From an uncultured Micrococcus sp. (GTDB lineage Bacteria; Actinomycetota; Actinomycetes; Actinomycetales; Micrococcaceae): a stretch of DNA of 6,266 bases. How positions within the stretch are numbered: the first letter of the stretch is position 1; the number at the start of each line of letters is the position of its first letter. Position numbers and translations under genes: made by a program. The DNA is taken from positions 1-6,266 of the forward strand of contig CAMIOJ010000130.1 of NCBI GenBank assembly GCA_946222435.1. The letters run 5' to 3'. Shown in pieces: positions 1 to 5,140 of this stretch. The notes under the pieces were generated by a model that worked only from the letters and a program-made list of their open reading frames with translations, ran no database searches and was not told the DNA's origin.

Positions 1-1315
1 CGCGGAACCCGAGCTGCTCGGTGCCGCCGCCGTGCCGACCGTAGGACAGGCGCAGCACGTGGCGATGCCGGTGGCGGGGTGCGCCGTCGGCGCCGTCCCG
101 GCGGACGACCTCGGCGAGCCACTCCCACTTGGCGGTGGCGTGGGTGAGCGCCTTGGCGCCCACCGTGGTGCCCTCCGCCACGAGGACCCCGGTGCCGCGC
201 GGGGCCGGGTCGAGCCCCGCGGCGTCCACCACCAGCGTCACGAGGGCGACGCCGTCCGCCAGGTGCGGGCCGTCGTCGGGGTCCAGGGCACCGTGGGAGG
301 CCGGGGCGAGCAGCTGCCAGGCGTTGGGGCCGTCCACGGCCAGGACGACCCGGTCGGCCTCGAGGCCTCGGAGGACCTCCTCGTTGCGGTCGCTGATCTG
401 AGCCCACCACTGGCCGCGGTCGGCGAAGTGCTTGAGGGCGGCCACCCGGACGCCGCGCAGGACCGTCACCCCGGTGTCCCGCAGGCGGGACACGAGGCGG
501 CCCGTGAGGATGTTCATGCCGCCGTCCAGGCCGGCCACGAGCGAACCGGGAGTGTGCTGGCCGCGCAGGGCGGCCACGCCGGCGGACAGGCTCCCCTGCT
601 CCACGAACGCCTCGAGCAGGCCCGGGACGACGCGGCGGACGTCCACCGTGGACGGGTCGGCCGAGTGGACACCGGCCACCACCGGGGTGACGAGGCGGCG
701 GAGCACCTCGTCGCCGAGCCGGTCCGCCACGAGCTCGCCGATGGTGATCTCCTCACCGGCGGCGATGCGCTCGGCCCAGGCGTCCACCGGTGCGGTCAGG
801 TCCTGCCGGGCGCGAGCCAGCCCGTCGGCCGAGAGGGCCGCGGCGGTGTCCTCGGCGTCCAGGTCGCCCGGGATGCCGAGCAGGCCCAGCCGCGGAGACG
901 GGAAGGAGCCCTCGGCCGCGTGGATCCAGGAGCCGCCGGCCGCCGGGGACATGATGCGCTCATAGATGCCGAGCTCGTGCAGGAGCTCCTGCACGGCGGT
1001 CCCCCGCAGCGCGAAGGCCTCGGCGCCGCCGTCCAGCTCGAGCGTCTGCTCCTGGGGCGCACCGTGCTCGTCCTCGGATGGGACGGCGAGGTACCGGGGG
1101 GACACGGCGCCGCCGAGCACGGAGGTGGCCTCGGCGAGGGTCACCTCCCAGCCTGCCTGGCGCAGCCGCAGGGCGGAGAGCAGGCCGGCGATGCCGCCGC
1201 CGATCACCAGGGCGGTGCCGGGTCCGTCCGCCGGGCCGGCGACGGAGTCGGCCGCGTCCGGGGCGGCGGCGTCCGGCGTCGGGAGGTCCTGCACGGGGGT
1301 GTCCGGGATCTTCAT
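1..1315 (-). CDS. hemY: FAD-dependent coproporphyrinogen III / protoporphyrinogen oxidase, 3' end missing
   Basis: The first 438 residues are visible; the gene runs off the left edge. The protein belongs to the oxygen-dependent HemY/CgoX flavoprotein family (also annotated hemG). In Actinobacteria this enzyme is known to oxidise coproporphyrinogen III to coproporphyrin III, using FAD and O2, before iron insertion. A dinucleotide-binding motif GGGIAGL lies at residues 39-45, and the strand after it ends in Glu62, which would bind the FAD ribose. LDGGAEAF (94-101), PVVAGVHSADPSTVDV (211-226) and GLDGGMNIL (262-270) are typical of the family. Roughly 30-60 C-terminal residues, including the second FAD-contact motif, are beyond the edge. 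About 34 residues rich in Ala, Pro and Asp precede the FAD motif, an unusually long leader. The ATG start is supported by a strong Shine-Dalgarno sequence and a four-base ATGA overlap with the hemE stop, which implies translational coupling. The protein is probably cytoplasmic or loosely membrane-associated; no membrane segment is seen. Confidence 0.93.
   Translation of the reverse strand, partial: MKIPDTPVQDLPTPDAAAPDAADSVAGPADGPGTALVIGGGIAGLLSALRLRQAGWEVTLAEATSVLGGAVSPRYLAVPSEDEHGAPQEQTLELDGGAEAFALRGTAVQELLHELGIYERIMSPAAGGSWIHAAEGSFPSPRLGLLGIPGDLDAEDTAAALSADGLARARQDLTAPVDAWAERIAAGEEITIGELVADRLGDEVLRRLVTPVVAGVHSADPSTVDVRRVVPGLLEAFVEQGSLSAGVAALRGQHTPGSLVAGLDGGMNILTGRLVSRLRDTGVTVLRGVRVAALKHFADRGQWWAQISDRNEEVLRGLEADRVVLAVDGPNAWQLLAPASHGALDPDDGPHLADGVALVTLVVDAAGLDPAPRGTGVLVAEGTTVGAKALTHATAKWEWLAEVVRRDGADGAPRHRHRHVLRLSYGRHGGGTEQLGFR
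474..493. repeat. Perfect 9-base inverted repeat inside hemY
   Basis: GTGTCCCGCAGGCGGGACAC has 9-base arms and a 2-base centre. In the hemY transcript it could form an 8-bp, very GC-rich stem with a CCUG loop over the codons for the Val-Ser-Arg-Leu-Arg-Asp-Thr stretch (about residues 275-281). No function can be assigned. Confidence 0.8.
976..995. repeat. Perfect 20-base palindrome inside hemY
   Basis: CGTGCAGGAGCTCCTGCACG reads the same on both strands with no spacer. In hemY it encodes the Val-Gln-Glu-Leu-Leu-His segment near residues 107-113. The favoured codons CAG/CTG and GAG/CTC are mutually complementary, which can create such palindromes by chance. Confidence 0.8.
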
Positions 1316-2514
1316 GCGTGCTCCTCTCCTGCGGCCGGGCGCTCCGGCACTGGAAGGGAATGGATCAGCTCGACCACGCGGGTGAGCACGGTCGCGTCGG
1401 TCTCCGGCGGCACGCCGTGGGCGAGGTTGACCACGTGGCCCGGAGCGGCCGCGCCCGAGGCCACCACGTCGCGGACGTGGGCCTCGAGCACCTCCCACGG
1501 GGCGTCCAGCAGAGCCGGGTCGATGTTGCCCTGCACCGGGACGGCGCCGCGGCCGTCCGGTCCGACGTTCGCGGAGAGGCGGCGGTGGGCCTCCTCCAGC
1601 GTGATGCGGTGGTCCACGCCCACGGCGGTCGCGCCGGCGTCGCGCAGGTGGTGCAGGAACTCCCCGGTGCCGATGCCGAAGTGCAGCAGGGGGGCTCCGC
1701 CGTCCGCGGCCGGGCCGGCGATGTCCGCCACGGCGGCGAACGCGGCGGCGGAGTGCTGCTGCACATGGTCCACGTAGTCCGCTGCGGACAGCGAGCCGGC
1801 CCAGGAGTCGAAGAGCTGCGCCGCCGAAGCCCCGGCCTCGATCTGCGCCCGCAGGAACTGGCCGGAGACGCGGGAAGCCCAGGCCGCCAGCGCGTTCCAC
1901 GTGTCCGGATCCGCGTGCATCATGCGGCGCGGGCCGAAGTGGTCGCGGGAGGGGCGGCCCTCCACCATGTAGGCGGCCAACGTGAAGGGGGCGCCGGCGA
2001 AGCCGATGAGCGGACGGGGCCCGAGCTCGTCCACGGTGAGCCGGACGGCCTCGCGGATGACGTCCAGCGCCGAGTCCTCGAGGTCTGGAAGGGCCGCGAC
2101 GTCCGCGGCGGTGCGCACGGGGTGGTCCAGCACGGGGCCGACGCCGGAGACGATCTCCACGCCCACCCCGGCCAGCCGAAGCGGCACCACGATGTCGGAG
2201 AAGAAGATGCCGGCGTCCACGTCGTGCCGGCGGACCGGCTGCATCGTGATTTCCCTCACAAGGTCCGGCATGACGCAGGAATCGAGCATCCCGATACCGT
2301 CGCGCGCCTTCTTGTACTCCGGCAGCGAACGTCCGGCCTGGCGCATGAACCACACCGGGTGACGCTTCGGTCGCCGTCCGCGCAGGGCACGGATCAGGGG
2401 CGCATCGGCGGTGGATCGCGCGGGATCCGTGGTGCGGAGCGGATGGTCGGCCGGCAGGGCTGCGGCCGCCGCGGACGGGGTGCAGGCGGAGGTCTCGGCG
2501 GTCATGCGCCCCAT
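1312..2514 (-). CDS. hemE: Uroporphyrinogen decarboxylase
   Basis: The predicted protein has 400 residues. HemE removes the four acetate carboxyl groups of uroporphyrinogen III to give coproporphyrinogen III; it is a cofactor-free cytosolic enzyme. Both family signatures are present: PVWFMRQAGR (residues 53-62) with substrate-binding Arg58 and Arg62, and GFAGAPFT (171-178). Asp107 in FFSDIVVP matches the essential aspartate (Asp86 of the human enzyme), Tyr182 in YMVEG matches human Tyr164, and His366 in NLAHGVPPETD matches human His339. The body is normal, but about 37 low-complexity residues precede the core, making it longer than the usual 340-360. The open frame extends further upstream to about 2814, but that part would overlap the start of hemA and looks like noise. 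I chose the ATG at 2514 because GAGG lies eight bases upstream; an ATG at 2505 is the alternative. It is the first gene seen of the leftward haem operon and overlaps hemY by four bases. Confidence 0.96.
   Translation of the reverse strand: MGRMTAETSACTPSAAAAALPADHPLRTTDPARSTADAPLIRALRGRRPKRHPVWFMRQAGRSLPEYKKARDGIGMLDSCVMPDLVREITMQPVRRHDVDAGIFFSDIVVPLRLAGVGVEIVSGVGPVLDHPVRTAADVAALPDLEDSALDVIREAVRLTVDELGPRPLIGFAGAPFTLAAYMVEGRPSRDHFGPRRMMHADPDTWNALAAWASRVSGQFLRAQIEAGASAAQLFDSWAGSLSAADYVDHVQQHSAAAFAAVADIAGPAADGGAPLLHFGIGTGEFLHHLRDAGATAVGVDHRITLEEAHRRLSANVGPDGRGAVPVQGNIDPALLDAPWEVLEAHVRDVVASGAAAPGHVVNLAHGVPPETDATVLTRVVELIHSLPVPERPAAGEEHA
1321..1330 (-). promoter_or_regulatory. Ribosome binding site of hemY, inside the end of hemE
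   Basis: Read on the minus strand the bases are AGGAGAGGAG, two overlapping purine-rich Shine-Dalgarno cores ending five bases before the ATG at 1315. It lies within the last codons of hemE, which encode the Glu-Glu-His region. The site fixes the hemY start and favours reinitiation by ribosomes finishing hemE. Confidence 0.8.
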
Positions 2515-2521
2515 TGTTCCA

Positions 2522-2526
2522 TCCTC
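2522..2526 (-). promoter_or_regulatory. Ribosome binding site of hemE
   Basis: Minus-strand bases GAGGA, with GAGG ending eight bases before the ATG at 2514. The in-frame ATG at 2505 has only a GGGG run three bases before it, which is too close, so this site decides between the two starts. No convincing -10 or -35 element for hemE can be seen on the minus strand of the 2515-2674 gap. Confidence 0.6.
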
Positions 2527-2635
2527 GGCCGCGGCGTTCGGATGGACGACGACGGCCACCCCGCCTGACGTGGCCTGCGTCACCTCCGCACCCCTCACCC
2601 GGCCCGTGCGCGGCAGGGACGTGAGCCCCGCCTCG

Positions 2636-2664
2636 ATGACTCCGGCCGAGCCCACGGCTAGGAT
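2636..2664 (+). promoter_or_regulatory. Putative hemA promoter
   Basis: A -35-like ATGACT (2636-2641, four of six matches to TTGACA) is separated by exactly 17 bases from a -10-like TAGGAT (2659-2664), which fits the actinobacterial TAnnnT pattern. A transcript starting about seven bases after the -10 box would begin near 2671, only a few bases before the GTG at 2675. The match is by eye; no transcription start data are available. Confidence 0.55.
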
Positions 2665-2674
2665 GGACGGCGCT

Positions 2675-4024
2675 GTGACACTCTTCTCGCTGATCGCCTC
2701 GCACAAGGACGTCGACCTGGACACGGTCGCCCGGCTCTCCGCCGGCGCGGCGTCCGTGCTCTCCGCCCTGCCCGCCTCCGGCGCGGGCGGGGCCGTCGTG
2801 CTGGCCACGTGCAACCGGGTGGAGGTCTACGCGGACGCGGACGACGGCGACGTGTCCCGCACCCACAACACCCTGGTGAAGGCGATTGCCGCAGAGACCG
2901 ACCTGCCGTACGCCACCGTGGACGGCACCTTCCGGCCGCTCGGCGCCGACGCGACCGTCCGCCACCTGTTCGAGGTCGCCTCCGGCTTGGACTCCGCCGT
3001 CGTCGGCGAGCGCGAGATCGCCGGCCAGGTGCGCCGGGCCCTCGTGGAGGCCCGTGAGGCCGGTACGGCCACCGGCCCCCTGGTGCGCCTGTTCGAGGGC
3101 GCCACCCGCACGGCGAAGGACGTGGGCTCCCAGACCGCCCTGGGCGCGACCGGCCGCTCCGTGGTGACGGTCGCCCTGGATCTGGCCGAGGACCTGCGCG
3201 GCGTGGGCACCGCGGAGGACGCCCGACGGTTCTGGTCCGAGGCGAACGTCCTGCTGATCGGCACCGGCTCGTATGCCGGCACCACCCTCGCCCAGCTCGC
3301 CGACCGCGGCGCGACCGCCGTGGCCGTCCACTCGGCCTCCGGACGCGCCGAGCAGTTCGTGGCCGACCGCGGCGGCTGGGCCATGGCCCTGGGCGGCGAG
3401 CACATCGCCGGCGCCCTGGCCGAGGCGGACGTGGTGGTCGGCTGCTCCGGCTCCGGGCGCCAGGTCGCCCCCGAGCAGCTCGTGGCGCTGCGTGAGGGCG
3501 CCACCCACCCCGTCACCCTGGTCGACCTCGCCCTGACCCGGGACTTCGATCCGGCGGTGGCGGACCTGGACCAGGTGGACCTGATCACCCTCGAGGACGT
3601 CCGCCTGGCGGCCCCGGAGCAGGCCGCATCCGCCGTGGCCGAGGCCCGTGCCCTGGTGGAGTCGTCACTGACGGGGTTCACCGACTCCCAGCGCGGGCGC
3701 ACCGCGGACGGCGCGATCAAGGCGCTGCGCGAGCACACGCTCGCTGCGCTGGACACCGAGCTGGACCGCGTGCGCCGCCGCCACGGCTGCACGGCGCCGG
3801 CGGAGGAGATCGAGTTCGCACTGCGGCACATGGTCCGCCAGCTGCTGCACACCCCCACCGTCCGCGCCCGGCGCATGGCCGCCGAGGGCCGGCTGGAGGA
3901 GTACGAGCGCGCCCTCGAGGCGCTGTTCGACATCGCCGTCCCGGCCTCCGAGCCGGTCCAGGACGCCGCATCCGCCTGCCCGGTAGCGAAGCGGGATCCG
4001 GACACGGCGGAGCGCAGCGCATGA
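2675..4024 (+). CDS. hemA: Glutamyl-tRNA reductase
   Basis: The protein has 449 residues from a GTG start. HemA reduces glutamyl-tRNA(Glu) with NADPH to glutamate-1-semialdehyde, the committed and usually rate-limiting step of C5 tetrapyrrole synthesis. The N-terminal catalytic domain has the nucleophilic Cys46 in VVLATCNRVEVY and the conserved GLDSAVVGEREIAGQVR stretch (104-120). The NADPH domain begins near 190 with LLIGTGSYAG (193-202), where the third glycine of the usual GxGxxG is replaced by Ala. The C-terminal helical dimerisation domain spans about 330-420 (AEEIEFALRHMVRQLLHTPT). The tail carries a Cys-Pro pair (434-435), a possible haem-regulatory motif. I chose the GTG at 2675 because the protein then begins (V/M)TLFSLIASHKDVDL as in relatives I recall, and because the in-frame ATG at 2663 overlaps the predicted -10 box and has no usable Shine-Dalgarno. 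Divergent from hemE; its stop overlaps the tetR start. Confidence 0.96.
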   Translation: MTLFSLIASHKDVDLDTVARLSAGAASVLSALPASGAGGAVVLATCNRVEVYADADDGDVSRTHNTLVKAIAAETDLPYATVDGTFRPLGADATVRHLFEVASGLDSAVVGEREIAGQVRRALVEAREAGTATGPLVRLFEGATRTAKDVGSQTALGATGRSVVTVALDLAEDLRGVGTAEDARRFWSEANVLLIGTGSYAGTTLAQLADRGATAVAVHSASGRAEQFVADRGGWAMALGGEHIAGALAEADVVVGCSGSGRQVAPEQLVALREGATHPVTLVDLALTRDFDPAVADLDQVDLITLEDVRLAAPEQAASAVAEARALVESSLTGFTDSQRGRTADGAIKALREHTLAALDTELDRVRRRHGCTAPAEEIEFALRHMVRQLLHTPTVRARRMAAEGRLEEYERALEALFDIAVPASEPVQDAASACPVAKRDPDTAERSA

Positions 4025-4650
4025 ACGCACCCGCGCGTGCCGCACGCCTGCCCCGAGCCGAGCGTCGTCAGCAGCTCGTGGAGGTGGCCCGCGCGCTGTT
4101 CGTGGAACACGGCTACGCCCACACGTCCATGGACCAGATCGCCGAGTCCGCGGCCGTCTCCAAGCCCGTCCTGTACCAGCACTTCCCCGGCAAGCACGAG
4201 CTCTTCCTGCACCTGTTGGACGTCGAGGTCGAGGACCTGGTGCAGCAGATCTCCGAGGTGCTGTCCGCGGACCACGGATCCGCGGATTCCACGGACCGGG
4301 CGAACAGGCAGCGCACCCGGGAGACGGTCACCGCCGTCTACACCTACGTGTCCGACCCGAGCCGCCGGCACCGTCTGCTCATGTCCTCGGGCCTCACCCA
4401 CGACCCGGAGGTGCAGCAGCGCTGCGAGGTCATCGAGGGCACCCTGGCCCGTCACATCGCGAAGCTGCTCGAGGAGGACTCGACGGTCACCTCCGACGAG
4501 GCCGAGCTCGTCTCGCGCGGCCTGGTGGCGTACATGATCGAGGCCGCCCGCTGGTGGGCCGACGAGGCCGACGCGACCACCCGGCCGACCCTCGAGCAGG
4601 CCGCCGAGGTCACCTCCACCATGCTCTGGCGCGGACTCTCCAGCCTCTGA
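4021..4650 (+). CDS. TetR/AcrR-family transcriptional regulator
   Basis: The protein has 209 residues, a typical TetR length. The N-terminal helix-turn-helix DNA-binding domain spans about 12-62: the first helix carries RRQQLVEVARALFVEHGY, then TSMDQIAESAAVSKPVLYQHFPGKHELF, with the LYQHFPGK turn diagnostic of the family. The rest is a helical ligand-binding and dimerisation domain with no recognisable ligand signature; a hydrophilic linker lies at about 82-97. The ATG overlaps the hemA stop (ATGA at 4021-4024), and GGAG at 4009-4012 sits eight bases upstream, so it is probably cotranscribed and translationally coupled with hemA. In mycobacteria, as I recall, a TetR gene sits beside a DUF3107 gene (Rv3208 and Rv3208A), and the same neighbours occur here, so this is likely the orthologous regulator. 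Its ligand and targets cannot be read from sequence. It may bind the inverted repeat at 4747-4766; that is inference. Confidence 0.93.
   Translation: MNAPARAARLPRAERRQQLVEVARALFVEHGYAHTSMDQIAESAAVSKPVLYQHFPGKHELFLHLLDVEVEDLVQQISEVLSADHGSADSTDRANRQRTRETVTAVYTYVSDPSRRHRLLMSSGLTHDPEVQQRCEVIEGTLARHIAKLLEEDSTVTSDEAELVSRGLVAYMIEAARWWADEADATTRPTLEQAAEVTSTMLWRGLSSL
4264..4295 (+). repeat. Imperfect tandem repeat with palindromic cores inside tetR
   Basis: Two adjoining units, TCCGCGGACCACGGA (4264-4278) and TCCGCGGATTCCACGGA (4279-4295), differ by a two-base insertion and one substitution. Each starts with the perfect 8-base palindrome TCCGCGGA, so the two cores could also pair as an 8-bp stem with a 7-base loop. 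The units encode the hydrophilic linker of the TetR protein (around Ser82 to Asp92) and probably arose by local duplication. Confidence 0.6.
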
Positions 4651-4681
4651 GCCGCCCACGTCCGCGCCCGGGGCCGGTGAT

Positions 4682-4704
4682 GCGGGCCTGCCGCGGCTGC
4701 CCGC
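4682..4704 (+). terminator. Possible weak hairpin terminator after tetR
   Basis: GCGGGC (4682-4687) can pair with GCCCGC (4699-4704) around an 11-base loop, about 30 bases after the tetR stop. No T-tract follows, so if it terminates it would be of the U-less type reported in high-GC Actinobacteria. In sequence this GC-rich such hairpins also occur by chance. Confidence 0.22.
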
Positions 4705-4746
4705 CGCGCCCGGCGCCATGGTGCGCGCGGCCGCGTCCGAGACCGC

Positions 4747-4766
4747 GTTTCGCCACGGGGTGAAAC
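4747..4766. promoter_or_regulatory. Inverted repeat, candidate TetR operator or hairpin
   Basis: GTTTCGCCACGGGGTGAAAC has 8-base arms around a 4-base centre, with seven of eight positions symmetric in DNA and the eighth a G-T wobble in RNA. The GTTTC/GAAAC ends are AT-rich for this genome and I saw no other copy in the window. It lies between tetR and the DUF3107 gene, about 37 bases before the predicted -10 box at 4804. Size and place suit a TetR-family operator; a transcription terminator without a T-tract is the alternative. Confidence 0.45.
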
Positions 4767-4803
4767 CCGTCCTCCGCCCTGCCGCCACGCCTCGGCCGTG
4801 TCC

Positions 4804-4809
4804 TAGTCT
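4804..4809 (+). promoter_or_regulatory. Putative -10 element for the DUF3107-nuclease unit
   Basis: TAGTCT fits the actinobacterial TAnnnT -10 pattern and stands out in a GC-rich gap. No good -35 is visible at 16-18 bases upstream (the region reads TGCCGCC). Transcription would start near 4816 and leave an untranslated leader of about 80 bases before the ATG at 4897. The other 4651-4896 sequence shows no open frame that looks coding. Confidence 0.4.
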
Positions 4810-4883
4810 GAACGGGAACAGAGCCGCTCGGAGGCACCCGGCCCGCAGGCCCGGCATCCGGCGGTCCCCGCCACACCCCGCCT

Positions 4884-4889
4884 AGGAGG
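4884..4889 (+). promoter_or_regulatory. Ribosome binding site of the DUF3107 gene
   Basis: A perfect AGGAGG Shine-Dalgarno lies seven bases before the ATG at 4897. It fixes the start of this very small gene and suggests strong translation. Confidence 0.85.
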
Positions 4890-4896
4890 ACACCCC

Positions 4897-5121
4897 ATGG
4901 AGATCCGCATCGGAGTCCAGCACGCCCCGCGCGAAGTCGCCCTCGAGACCGAGCACACCGCGGACGAGGTCCGCGAGCGCGTCGCCGCCGCCCTGGCGGA
5001 CGGCTCCCTGCTCCAGCTGACGGACAAGAAGGGCCGCACCGTGCTGGTCCCGGGTGACCGGATCGCCTTCGTCGAGATCGGCTCGCAGAAGGCCGCCCCG
5101 CTCGGCTTCGCCGCCCGCTGA
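4897..5121 (+). CDS. DUF3107 family small conserved protein
   Basis: The protein has 74 residues and no known function. It matches the actinobacterial DUF3107 family (mycobacterial TB9.4/Rv3208A type): it starts MEIRIGVQHAPREV, has a central helix rich in Glu and Arg (TADEVRERVAAALADG, about 22-37), then LLQLTDKKGRTVLVPGDRIAFVEIG (38-62) and a short basic tail. The pattern of strand, helix and strands suggests a compact cytosolic fold; there is no signal peptide, membrane segment or cysteine. It has a perfect Shine-Dalgarno and its own likely promoter. Known relatives lie beside a TetR gene, as here. The next gene begins 19 bases after its stop, so it is probably cotranscribed with the RNB nuclease. 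Confidence 0.92.
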   Translation: MEIRIGVQHAPREVALETEHTADEVRERVAAALADGSLLQLTDKKGRTVLVPGDRIAFVEIGSQKAAPLGFAAR

Positions 5122-5140
5122 CCCACGGAGGGCCTGACCC

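Noticed and set aside
32..1777. Long plus-strand open frame opposite hemY and the end of hemE
   Set aside because: Translated protein is Gly/Arg/Ala/His-rich without any domain, and it lies antisense to two clear haem genes.
2411..2674. Upstream extension of the hemA frame by 88 codons
   Set aside because: It overlaps the hemE 5' end, has no HemA-like sequence and lies upstream of the predicted promoter.
2515..2814. Upstream extension of the hemE frame by 100 codons
   Set aside because: It would overlap the hemA promoter and start, has no family similarity, and the start at 2514 has a good ribosome binding site.
2827..4857. A 676-codon open frame on the minus strand, antisense to hemA and tetR
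   Set aside because: It has the composition expected of a shadow frame in very GC-rich DNA, no recognisable domain, and covers two well-supported genes on the other strand.
4651..4896. Small RNA, tRNA or riboswitch in the gap between tetR and DUF3107
   Set aside because: No cloverleaf, no recognisable riboswitch core and no strong terminator with a T-tract; only the inverted repeat and -10 element stand out.
4959..4975. Inverted repeat CGCGGAC-GAG-GTCCGCG inside the DUF3107 gene
   Set aside because: Seven-base arms built from common codons (GCG GAC GAG GTC CGC); a chance hairpin is likely in this composition.
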